DNA of 57,157 nt from positions 1-57,157 of the forward strand of contig CAZJJO010000002.1 of NCBI GenBank assembly GCA_964546375.1, in the 5' to 3' direction. A program made the position numbers and the translations under genes. The notes beneath the pieces are model-generated. The model was not told the origin of the DNA. It saw nothing but the letters and a program-made list of their open reading frames with translations, and made no database searches. Origin of the DNA: CAYVFM01 sp964546375. GTDB lineage: Bacteria > Gemmatimonadota > Gemmatimonadetes > Palauibacterales > Palauibacteraceae. Shown one piece after another: positions 47,849 to 55,768 of the stretch. Every line of letters starts with the position of its first letter. The first letter of the stretch is position 1.

Positions 47849-48781
47849 TCAGTCGACCAGGTAGCCCTCCAGCGCCTCCGGGAGGGGGGTCGGCTCCAGC
47901 CCCGGGAAGAGGCTCCGGAGCGCCTCCGGGTCGGCCACGGCGTCCTGGGTGGCGAACGCCAGGGCCTGACGGCTCAGGGGCCGGCCGGGCAGAGCCTCCG
48001 CCACGGCGGCGCCGGCCCGGGCCAGCCCCATCGGGACGTGCACGATGGGCTTCCGGCGTCCGAGGACGTCCATCACCACGCGGACGACCCCGTCCATGGT
48101 GTAGGTCACGGGCCCGCCGATCTCGAAGGTGACGCCGCGGGCCGCGTCCGACTCCAGGGAGCGCACCAGCGCCCGGGCCACGTCGTCGACGAGGACCGGG
48201 TTGACGCGCTGGCTCCCGTCGCCGAGCTGGGGGAAGACCCCGGGCACCCATCGGACGAGCCGCGCGAAGACGTTCAGGCTCGCGTCCTCCGGTCCGTAGA
48301 CCCAGGAGGGCCGGATCACGGTGTGGGCGGGCGCCGCCTCCCGGACGGCCCGCTCCGCCATCCGCTTGGCCTCGAACCAGGGGCGGTCCTCCCCGCCGTC
48401 GACGCCCACCCCGGAGAGATAGATCAGCCGGTCGACCCCCGCCGCGGACGCCGCTTCGGCCATGTTGGCCGTGCCCCGCCCGTCCACCTCGCGGAAGGTC
48501 CGTCCCCGCGACGGGTCCTCCACGGGGAAGCCCGGGAACTGCACCGTCTGGACGACGGCCTCGATCCCTTCGAGCACCCCCTCCAGCGTCTCGGGCCGCG
48601 TCACGTCCCCCGCCCTTCCCTCGACCTCGCGCCCCGGGAACCGGGAGGAAACTTTCTCGGGGCTGCGGGAAAGTACGACGGGCCGATGACCGCGGTCGTC
48701 CAGCGCCCGGACGAAGGCGGCCCCCAGGAAGCCCGTGCCGCCGGCGACCAGGACCGTTCTCGAGCGCGGGCTGGACTCCAT
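47849..48781 (-). CDS. NAD(P)H-binding SDR protein (NDUFA9-like, atypical)
   Basis: 310 residues. Atypical extended SDR: VLVAGGTGFLGAAFVRAL at the start, LIYLSGVGVDGG in place of a classical YxxxK, PWFEAKRMAERAVREAA, and HTVIRPSWVYGPED. This pattern is typical of NDUFA9-like/complex-I-associated and quinone-reductase-like members. Start ATG 48781. Divergent from the methyltransferase gene; no promoter motif is obvious in the 137-base gap. Confidence 0.85.
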   Translation of the reverse strand: MESSPRSRTVLVAGGTGFLGAAFVRALDDRGHRPVVLSRSPEKVSSRFPGREVEGRAGDVTRPETLEGVLEGIEAVVQTVQFPGFPVEDPSRGRTFREVDGRGTANMAEAASAAGVDRLIYLSGVGVDGGEDRPWFEAKRMAERAVREAAPAHTVIRPSWVYGPEDASLNVFARLVRWVPGVFPQLGDGSQRVNPVLVDDVARALVRSLESDAARGVTFEIGGPVTYTMDGVVRVVMDVLGRRKPIVHVPMGLARAGAAVAEALPGRPLSRQALAFATQDAVADPEALRSLFPGLEPTPLPEALEGYLVD

Positions 48782-48918
48782 GCGGTGCCGACCTCCGGTC
48801 GACCGTCGAAGACCCCGGGCGCTCGTCCCCGGCCGGGGGGAGCGGGGGCGAACGCCCTTCGGGAACGCGTCCCGTCGGCGGCGCAAGGCCCGGACCACCG
48901 GAAGAAGGGAGCCGCGAC

Positions 48919-50775
48919 GTGCCGGACTTCCGCCAGGCGCTCCGTCAGGGCGAGCCCATCCTCTTCGACGGGGCCATGGGGACCGAGCTCTACGACCGGG
49001 GCGTCTTCCTCAACCGCTCGTACGACGACCTCTGTCGGACCGAGCCCGAGACGGTCCGCGAGGTCCACCGGGCCTACCGACGGGCGGGGGCCCGGGTGCT
49101 CGAGACCAACTCCTTCGGCGCCAACCGGCTTCAGCTCCAGGCCTACGGGCTGGAGGACGAGGCCGCGGAGATCGCCCGGACGGCGGCGCGGCTGGCCCGG
49201 GAGGTGGCCGGCGACGAGCTGTTCGTGGCGGGCAGCGTCGGTCCCCTGGGCGTCCGCCTGGAGCCGTACGGCCCCACCGCCCGGTCGGAGGCCCGGGAGG
49301 TCTTTTGCGAGCAGGCCGCCGCGCTGGCCGAGGGGAGCGCCGACCTGCTGGTCTGCGAGACGTTCAGCGACCTGAACGAGCTGTGCGAGGCCGTGGCCGG
49401 GTGCCGGCAGGCGACCGGGCTGCCGGTGGTGGCCCAGGCGACCGTCCAGCCCGACGGGGAGACCAGCTACGGCGACCGGCCGGCCGAGGTGGCCCGTCGC
49501 GTGGCGGAGACGGGGGCCGAGGCGGTGGGGCTGAACTGCAGCGTCGGCCCCGCCCTGATGGTGGAGGCGATCCGGGAGATGGCGGGCGCCACCGGGCTCC
49601 CGGTCTCGGCCATGCCCAACGCCGGGCTGCCCCGCGAGGTGCAGGGGCGCAAGATGTACCTGGCCTCGCCGGACTACATGGCCGGCTACACGAGGAAGCT
49701 GGTGGAGGCTGGGGCCCGCCTGGTGGGCGGCTGCTGCGGCACGGGGCCCGATCACGTCCGCCGCATGGCCGGGCGGCTGCGGGCGATGGCGCCCCGGCCC
49801 GAGGCCGTGGAGGTCCGGACGCCGGAGCCCGAGGAGGAGGCGGAGGACCCGGCGCCCGAGCCCGCGCCGCTGGAGGGGCGCTCCTCCTGGGGCCGCCGGC
49901 TGGCCCGGGGCGAGGAGGTGGTGGCGGCCGAGCTCCGGCCGCCCAAGGGGGCCGACCCCTCGGGGTTCCTGGAGGACGCCCGGCGGCTCGCGGGGGCCGG
50001 CGTCGACGCCGTGGCGGTCCCCGACGCCCCGCGGTCCAGCATGCGGATGGGCGTGGTGGCGGCGGCCAGCCTCCTCCAGCGGGAGGCGGACGTCGAGGCG
50101 CTGGCCCACTACACCTGCCGCGACCGCAACCTCCTGGCGATGGGCACCGACCTGCTGGGCGCCCAGGCGCTGGGCCTGCGCAACCTGCTGCTCGTGACGG
50201 GCGATCCGCCGAAGACGGGTCCCTGGGGCGACGCCACCGAGGTCTTCGACGTGGACGCCATCGGGCTGACCAACCTGGTGGCCCGGCTCAACCGCGGGCG
50301 GGACCTGGGCGGCCACCCCGTCGGGAGCCGGACCTCCTTCGTCATCGGCGTGGCGGTGAACCCCGCGGCCGAGGAGATGGAGCGGGAGATGGAGCGGTGG
50401 TACTGGAAGGTGGACGCCGGCGCCGAGTACGCCCTCACGCGTCCGATCTTCGATCCCGGCCGGCTGGAGGCGTTCCTGGAGCGGGCCGAGCGGGAGGAGA
50501 CCCGCATCCCGGTGGTCGCGACCGTGTGGCCCCTGGCGGGGCTCCGGGAGGCCGAGCACCTGCACCACGAGGTGCCGGGGATCGACGTGCCGGCCGGCGT
50601 CCTGGAGCGGATGCGGGAGGCCGAGGAGCGCGGCGGGGACGCTCCCGGGCGGGAGGGGACGCGGATCGCGCTCCGGATCGCGGAGGCGGTGCGCCCGATG
50701 GCCGAGGGGATCCAGGTGGCCGTGCCGGCGGGGGGCATGGAGCGGACGCTGGAGGTGCTCGCGGGCCTGCGGTGA
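48919..50775 (+). CDS. Bifunctional homocysteine S-methyltransferase / methylenetetrahydrofolate reductase
   Basis: 618 residues, of the YitJ/BHMT-MetF fusion type. Residues 1-290 form a homocysteine S-methyltransferase: FDGAMGTELYDRG, ETNSFGANR, and zinc cysteines in VGLNCS and GGCCGT. An acidic linker (about 295-315) leads to an MTHFR domain: AELRPPKGAD, AHYTCRDRN, LLVTGDPPKTG, FVIGVAVNPAAEEME. The fusion would make methyl-THF and pass or use methyl groups for methionine. GTG start at 48919 with an AGGGAG site. No SAM riboswitch is recognisable in its leader. Confidence 0.93.
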   Translation: MPDFRQALRQGEPILFDGAMGTELYDRGVFLNRSYDDLCRTEPETVREVHRAYRRAGARVLETNSFGANRLQLQAYGLEDEAAEIARTAARLAREVAGDELFVAGSVGPLGVRLEPYGPTARSEAREVFCEQAAALAEGSADLLVCETFSDLNELCEAVAGCRQATGLPVVAQATVQPDGETSYGDRPAEVARRVAETGAEAVGLNCSVGPALMVEAIREMAGATGLPVSAMPNAGLPREVQGRKMYLASPDYMAGYTRKLVEAGARLVGGCCGTGPDHVRRMAGRLRAMAPRPEAVEVRTPEPEEEAEDPAPEPAPLEGRSSWGRRLARGEEVVAAELRPPKGADPSGFLEDARRLAGAGVDAVAVPDAPRSSMRMGVVAAASLLQREADVEALAHYTCRDRNLLAMGTDLLGAQALGLRNLLLVTGDPPKTGPWGDATEVFDVDAIGLTNLVARLNRGRDLGGHPVGSRTSFVIGVAVNPAAEEMEREMERWYWKVDAGAEYALTRPIFDPGRLEAFLERAEREETRIPVVATVWPLAGLREAEHLHHEVPGIDVPAGVLERMREAEERGGDAPGREGTRIALRIAEAVRPMAEGIQVAVPAGGMERTLEVLAGLR

Positions 50776-50865
50776 AAGAGACGGCCGGTGCCCCCCGACC
50801 CGCGGGCCGTCCGGCGGCCGCCGCGGCCGGGGGGTGGAGCAGCCGGGCGCGCCCGCGGGACGACG

Positions 50866-50895
50866 TTCGCCCGGCCCGGCGGCGAGCCCTACATT
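50866..50895 (+). promoter_or_regulatory. Candidate promoter of the aconitase-family gene
   Basis: TTCGCC (50866-50871), 18-base spacer, TACATT (50890-50895); leader about 108 bases to the ATG at 51010. Confidence 0.4.
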
Positions 50896-51009
50896 GCGGG
50901 GTCCGGCGAGGTGGCCCGCCACCGTGCGGCGATCCGCTCTCCGGCGCCGCGCCCCTCCGGCCGTCGCCCGCCGCCGCCAGTGGACCCGAACCGTCCCCAC
51001 GGAGTGCCG

Positions 51010-53016
51010 ATGCTCGAGAAGCTGAAGCAGCGCGACGTCCGCAAGCGCCCGTCCACGGTCCAGGTCCAGGGCCGGGTGCTCTTCCTGACCGAGGACCCGG
51101 AGCTGATCCGGCGCCAGCTCGAGGGCGAGGAGCTGGACTGGGACCCCTCCATCCCGCTCCGGGACGACATCAGCACCGACGAGATCACCCCCGGCTGGGT
51201 CTGCTACTACTACGACGAGGAGCTGGGCGAGTATCCCTTCGTCGGGCTCGAGACCGGGGGGGAGCGGCCCATCGGCCGCCGGGACCTCCTGGACGCGGGC
51301 TTCGTGGCCAGCGTCGCCGGCAAGCGCCGGGGCAAGGGCTCGAGCCGGGAGGCGGCCCCCTACGCCGAGCAGGCCGCCGGCACCCGGATCGTCCTGGCCG
51401 AGAACCTCGAGCGGATCTACCGGGAGAACTGCCAGAACCTGGGGGTGCTCACCTCCACCGACTTCTCGCTGGTGGAGAAGATCCGCCGGGGCGAGGAGAT
51501 CCCGCTGGAGGCCTTCATCCCCGAGGAGGCCGGGCCCATCGAGCGCGGGATCATCGAGTACGGGGGGCTCCGGGACTACGCCGTCGCCCGGCTGCAGGGC
51601 GAGGTCCGGGTCCCGGGCGTCGACACCCCGGACGACCGTCCGCAGACGCTGGCCGAGAAGATCCTGGCCCGGCACTGGGTGAGGGACCTGCAGGCCGACG
51701 AGGTGGGGGTGCCCTCGGTGGCCCCGGGGGACACCGGCTTCGTCCGCGCCGACATCCGGTTCAGCCACGAGTACGTGACGCCGATGGCCTCCACCTTCTG
51801 GGAGGAGTTCGCCGGCGAGGACGCCGGCATCAACGAGCCGGAGTCGGTCTACTTCTTCCGCGACCACCTGGCGTTCCTGGACGAGGTGATCGGCGAGGAG
51901 AAGGAGGAGGAGGGGCTGCTGGACGCCGCCCGGGGGCTGCACGAGCGCCAGCGGGCCTTCGCCGAGAAGCAGGGCGTGAAGCTGCACGGGGAGCTGGAGG
52001 ACCGGAAGGGCAGCGAGGCGATCTGCCACGTGATGATCCAGGACCGGTACGCCCTGCCCGGCCAGGTGGTGGTGGGGAGCGACTCGCACACGCCTCACGC
52101 GGGGTCGCTGGGCAACGTGGCCTTCGGGGTCGGGACCACCGCCATCGTCAACGCCTGGGCCACGAGGGACGTGCGGGTGGAGGTGCCGCCCTCGGTGCGG
52201 GTGCGGGTGGAGGGGGAGCTGGGCGAGGGGGTCACCGCCAAGGACCTGATCCTGGAGATCCTGCGCCACCCCTACGTGAAGGACGGCCGAGCCATCGGCA
52301 AGATCCTCGAGTACACCGGGCCCGCGGTGGAGCGGCTGGGGATCGACGAGCGGACGACGCTCACCAACATGGCCGCCGAGGTGGGCGCGTTCACCGGCAT
52401 CGTGGCGCCGGACCGGACCACGGCCCGGTGGCTGGCGGAGCACCGGGACCTCTCGCCCGGCGAGGCCCGGGAGCTGTGCGAGGGGCTCCGGAGCGACGAC
52501 GACGCCGAGTACGAGTGGACCATGGAGCTGGACGCGGCGGAGATCCGGCCGATGCTCGCCGCCCCGGGCGACCCGGGCAACGGGCTGCGGGTGGACGAGC
52601 TGGACGAGGAGGTGGAGCTGGACATCGTCTTCGCGGGCTCCTGCACGGCGAGCAAGCGGAAGGACATGGAGATGTACGCCCGCGTGCTCTCGGAGGCGGT
52701 CGAGCGGGGGGGAGAGGTCGCCCCCGGCGTCGAGTGCTACGTCCAGTACGGATCGGTGAACGTGGAGCGCGAGGCCCGGGAGCGCGGGTGGGACGAGACG
52801 TTCCGGCGCGCCGGCGTCGAGGTGCTGGCGCCGGGCTGCGGCGCCTGCATCAACGCGGGTCCGGGCGTGAGCACCTCCCCGGACCAGGTGACCATCAGCT
52901 CGATCAACCGGAACTTCCCCGGCCGCAGCGGCCCCGGGAAGGTCTACCTGGCCAGCCCCTACACGGTGATGGCCTCGGCGCTCGAGGGCCGGATCGCCGC
53001 CTGGGAGCCCGCCTGA
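51010..53016 (+). CDS. Aconitase/IPM isomerase family hydro-lyase with N-terminal swivel domain
   Basis: 668 residues. Residues 30-190 are the swivel domain that is normally C-terminal (DDISTDEITPGW, GKGSSREAAPYAEQ, RIYRENCQNLGVLTSTDF); the catalytic Fe-S part follows (VVGSDSHTPHAGSLGN, FAGSCTASKRKD, PGCGACINAGPG). The three cluster cysteines are the one in GSCT and the two in GCGAC. GSCTNGR of LeuC/Acn is GSCTASK here, so substrate use may differ. The start is ATG 51010 (GGAG five bases upstream); an open frame extending to 50788 lies in leader DNA and is rejected. AcnB also has the swivel first, but its HEAT domain is absent. Confidence 0.9.
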   Translation: MLEKLKQRDVRKRPSTVQVQGRVLFLTEDPELIRRQLEGEELDWDPSIPLRDDISTDEITPGWVCYYYDEELGEYPFVGLETGGERPIGRRDLLDAGFVASVAGKRRGKGSSREAAPYAEQAAGTRIVLAENLERIYRENCQNLGVLTSTDFSLVEKIRRGEEIPLEAFIPEEAGPIERGIIEYGGLRDYAVARLQGEVRVPGVDTPDDRPQTLAEKILARHWVRDLQADEVGVPSVAPGDTGFVRADIRFSHEYVTPMASTFWEEFAGEDAGINEPESVYFFRDHLAFLDEVIGEEKEEEGLLDAARGLHERQRAFAEKQGVKLHGELEDRKGSEAICHVMIQDRYALPGQVVVGSDSHTPHAGSLGNVAFGVGTTAIVNAWATRDVRVEVPPSVRVRVEGELGEGVTAKDLILEILRHPYVKDGRAIGKILEYTGPAVERLGIDERTTLTNMAAEVGAFTGIVAPDRTTARWLAEHRDLSPGEARELCEGLRSDDDAEYEWTMELDAAEIRPMLAAPGDPGNGLRVDELDEEVELDIVFAGSCTASKRKDMEMYARVLSEAVERGGEVAPGVECYVQYGSVNVEREARERGWDETFRRAGVEVLAPGCGACINAGPGVSTSPDQVTISSINRNFPGRSGPGKVYLASPYTVMASALEGRIAAWEPA

Positions 53017-53041
53017 GGGCGGACCGCCCGGGACGGGGCGC

Positions 53042-54589
53042 TCACCAGCGGCGCAGGGCCTCCGCCGCCCGCTCGGCCGCCGCCCGGCGGAGCGCCGGGC
53101 GGACCAGGCCGAAGAAGAGGCCGCGGAAGCCGCCCGGCCGCATCTCCTCCAGGACGCGGTCCACCTCGGCCTCCAGGTGCCGCTCCAGCCGGTCGCGGGC
53201 CGCGGCCCCCAGCTCGTCGGCCCCTCCGTCGGCCCGGTACGCGTCCTCGGGGTCGGGGCGGTAGTCCACCGCGTCGGCCAGCGCCCCCTCCAGGAGGTCG
53301 CGGGCGTCCCGGCGTCCCGCGGCGAAGTCGGAGGCCCGCCAGGAGGGCTCCAGGAGGCCGCCGAAGCCGGCCAGCCGCTCGCCGGCCAGCGGGCGGTCCG
53401 GGGAGACCAGGTGGACCGGGTGCCCGGGACGGTCCCGCAGGCCGGCGGCGGCCTCCAGCACCAGGACCAGCTTCGCCAGCCTCGTCCGTCCGGCGCGGGT
53501 GCCGACCCGGCGGAAGGCGTCGGCGTAGCCGGGCCGGTCCTGGAGCCGCTCGAGGCTGCGGTCCAGGTGGTCGAGGGCGGGGTCGCCGGCCGCGTCCTCC
53601 TCGTAGGCGATCTCCCACTCGGCCACCCGCTCCGCGAGCTCGCCGATCCGGCGTCCGAGGCCCACGGCGTCGGCGTCCTCCAGCCGGCCGTGGATCTCCG
53701 GCAGACGCTGGACCAGCGTCTCCATCAGCCGGATCCGCTCTTCCTCCTCGGCCGCCTCCAGCAGGTCCAGCTCGGCGCCCCGCCCCAGGGCCGCCCGAAC
53801 GGTGAGGCGGGCGGCGTCGCCGACGCCCAGGGGCACCTCCGAGCGGGCCCCCTCGCGTCCGAGGCGGGGCTCCACCACGACGTAGCGCCAGTCGCCGCCG
53901 GCGTGGTCGTCGAAGCCGGCCGCCAGCTCCCGGGCCAGCGACAGGGGGCGCTCGGCCGCGAGGCCGTCGCCCGTCCAGTGGCGGTCCGAGGCTTCGCCCT
54001 CGCCCGGACGGGCCGTCTCCCGCGCGAGCCGCCGCAGGGGGAAGACCACCGGCACCGAGGCGGCGGCCAGGGCCGTGTCCCGGATCCGCGACCAGACCGG
54101 ATGGCCGGCTCCCCGGCCCTCGTCCAGCCGGAAGCGGGCCGTGGAGGCGTGGCGGTCCGGGCCGGACCCCGATCCGGTGCCGGCGAGGTCGGTGAGGCAG
54201 AGGCCCAGCGCCAGGGACCGACCCAGCGCCGCCGCCGGGCGGTCGTCGGCGGCGGAGGGACCGTCGACGAGCTCGCCGACCATCTCCTCCATCGGCCGGG
54301 CGTCCAGCAGCCCGCTCCGGTCGGGACGGCGGGGCTCGAGCAGGTGCTCCGCCCGAAACCCCTCGACCCAGAAGCGGTCGGCCCAGGGCACGACCTCCGG
54401 GTTCACCGCCAGGGAGCGGGCCGCCGTCGCCGCCGCCAGCGCTCCCGCCGAAGCGCCGGTCACGACCCGGACCTCCACGGGGCCGTCGCGCCGGTTGCGC
54501 TGCAGCGCTCGCAGGATCTCGCTGACGGCTCCGCCGCTGTAGGCCCCCAGGGAGCCGCTGCCTCCCAGGACCAGGGCGAGTCGCGTCAT
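53042..54589 (-). CDS. Patatin-like phospholipase family protein
   Basis: 515 residues. Ser-Asp lipase dyad: oxyanion/GG loop LGGSGSLGAYSGG, nucleophile motif GASAGAL, and aspartate in WTGDGLAAERPL. The C-terminal 250 residues are helical, charged and not part of the canonical patatin domain; no transmembrane helix is evident. Its stop is 25 bases from the convergent aconitase-family gene, and its start overlaps the M23 lipoprotein stop by four bases (ATGA). Confidence 0.88.
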   Translation of the reverse strand: MTRLALVLGGSGSLGAYSGGAVSEILRALQRNRRDGPVEVRVVTGASAGALAAATAARSLAVNPEVVPWADRFWVEGFRAEHLLEPRRPDRSGLLDARPMEEMVGELVDGPSAADDRPAAALGRSLALGLCLTDLAGTGSGSGPDRHASTARFRLDEGRGAGHPVWSRIRDTALAAASVPVVFPLRRLARETARPGEGEASDRHWTGDGLAAERPLSLARELAAGFDDHAGGDWRYVVVEPRLGREGARSEVPLGVGDAARLTVRAALGRGAELDLLEAAEEEERIRLMETLVQRLPEIHGRLEDADAVGLGRRIGELAERVAEWEIAYEEDAAGDPALDHLDRSLERLQDRPGYADAFRRVGTRAGRTRLAKLVLVLEAAAGLRDRPGHPVHLVSPDRPLAGERLAGFGGLLEPSWRASDFAAGRRDARDLLEGALADAVDYRPDPEDAYRADGGADELGAAARDRLERHLEAEVDRVLEEMRPGGFRGLFFGLVRPALRRAAAERAAEALRRW

Positions 54590-55758
54590 GGATCTCCTCG
54601 GGTCGGACGTCTCGGGCGGGGCGTCGGGCGCGGGATCGGAACGGCCGGCAAGTTGGCCGCGGGCCCCAGGGTGGGCAAGACCGATGCCGGGGCAGCGACG
54701 CCGTCGCCCGCCCCGCCGACGGCCGGTCCGGCGGGGACGGGGGGCTCCAGCTCCAGCAGGCTCCGGGCGTCGAGCGGCTCGCCGTGGACCCAGGCCGCCC
54801 AGTGCAGGTGGGGGCCGGTGACGCGGCCCGTGTCGCCCACCCGGCCGACGAGCTCGCCGGCCCGGAGGGTGTCGCCCTCGCGCACGGTGATGTCGGACAG
54901 GTGGAAGTAGCCGGTGTAGAGGCCCAGGCCGTGGTCCAGGTAGACGGCGTTGCCGGCGTAGTAGAGCTCCCGGGCCAGGGCCACCCGGCCGCGGGCGGGG
55001 GCCCGGACCGGCGCCCCGGTCCCGCCGGCCAGGTCGACCCCGGTGTGCCGGCTCCGCAGCTCGTCGTTGAAGACCCGCCGCTGGCCGAAGGGGCTGGTCA
55101 CGCGGGTCCCCCGGGGGCGCTCGAAGGGTCCGCGCGGGAGCCAGTCGTCGGTCGTCCGCGCCAGGACGGCCGTCACCAGCTTCCGCTCCTCCCGGATCCG
55201 GACCAGCGCCTCGGTCGAGGGCGAGCTGAACCGCGGATCCACGCTGAGCCGGGTGGCGGGGAAGGTGCGTTCGGCGATCCGGAGCTCGGTCCGCCGAACC
55301 ACCATCGAGTCGGGGGCGAGCCGGAACCGCAGCTCCAGGGAGGCCCGGCCCGCGGAGCCGATGGGGGCCGAGGCGACGCCGAACCAGCGGTCCCCGAGCC
55401 GGGCGAAGCGCACGGGCCGCCCGTCCAGCTCCCCCTCCACCGCCGTCGGACGGCGGCCGGCCTCCGGCTGGCGGAGGTGGACGGCCACCACGTCGCCCTC
55501 GCGGGGCTCGGAGGGACGCCAGGAGAGGGCCGGCGGCAGCCAGGGCCGCGGCGGATCGGGAGGCCCGACGGGCCGGAGCGCGGGCCGATCCACCCCGGCC
55601 TCTTCGGCCGTGTCCGGGATCGGCGCGGGCGGATCGACCGCCACGGGGTCCGGCCGCCCCGCCCCGGCGCAGCCCGCGAGCAGGAGCAGGAGGACGCCGG
55701 CGAGGGCGGTCCGTCCGGCGGTCGCGGAGGGCCTCGGTGCGGGCGGCGGTGGGGTCAC
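54586..55758 (-). CDS. M23 family metallopeptidase lipoprotein
   Basis: 390 residues. Lipoprotein signal ending in LLLLAGCAG. A beta-sandwich-like middle domain (about 80-205) precedes the LytM domain: FGQRRVFNDELRSRHTGVDLAGG (zinc ligands His and Asp in RHTGVDL), YTGYFHLS and GPHLHWAAWVHGE. Complete ligand set, so probably an active peptidoglycan endopeptidase. A Pro/Arg-rich C-terminal tail is unusual. Coupled to the patatin gene downstream. Confidence 0.9.
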   Translation of the reverse strand: MTPPPPAPRPSATAGRTALAGVLLLLLAGCAGAGRPDPVAVDPPAPIPDTAEEAGVDRPALRPVGPPDPPRPWLPPALSWRPSEPREGDVVAVHLRQPEAGRRPTAVEGELDGRPVRFARLGDRWFGVASAPIGSAGRASLELRFRLAPDSMVVRRTELRIAERTFPATRLSVDPRFSSPSTEALVRIREERKLVTAVLARTTDDWLPRGPFERPRGTRVTSPFGQRRVFNDELRSRHTGVDLAGGTGAPVRAPARGRVALARELYYAGNAVYLDHGLGLYTGYFHLSDITVREGDTLRAGELVGRVGDTGRVTGPHLHWAAWVHGEPLDARSLLELEPPVPAGPAVGGAGDGVAAPASVLPTLGPAANLPAVPIPRPTPRPRRPTRGDP

Positions 55759-55768
55759 GGGGATCCCG

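Noticed and set aside
48782..48918. SAM/SAH or cobalamin riboswitch before the methionine-synthesis fusion gene
   Set aside because: The leader lacks the conserved cores of these classes that I know; only generic GC hairpins are seen.
50788..51009. 74-codon N-terminal extension of the aconitase-family gene
   Set aside because: Low-complexity Pro/Arg/Ala stretch containing a candidate promoter; the ATG at 51010 has a good ribosome-binding site and matches homologues.
48601..52443. 1280-codon open frame on the minus strand opposite the methyltransferase/MTHFR and aconitase-family genes
   Set aside because: Shadow frame caused by high GC; no recognisable domain, whereas the plus-strand frames carry complete family motifs.
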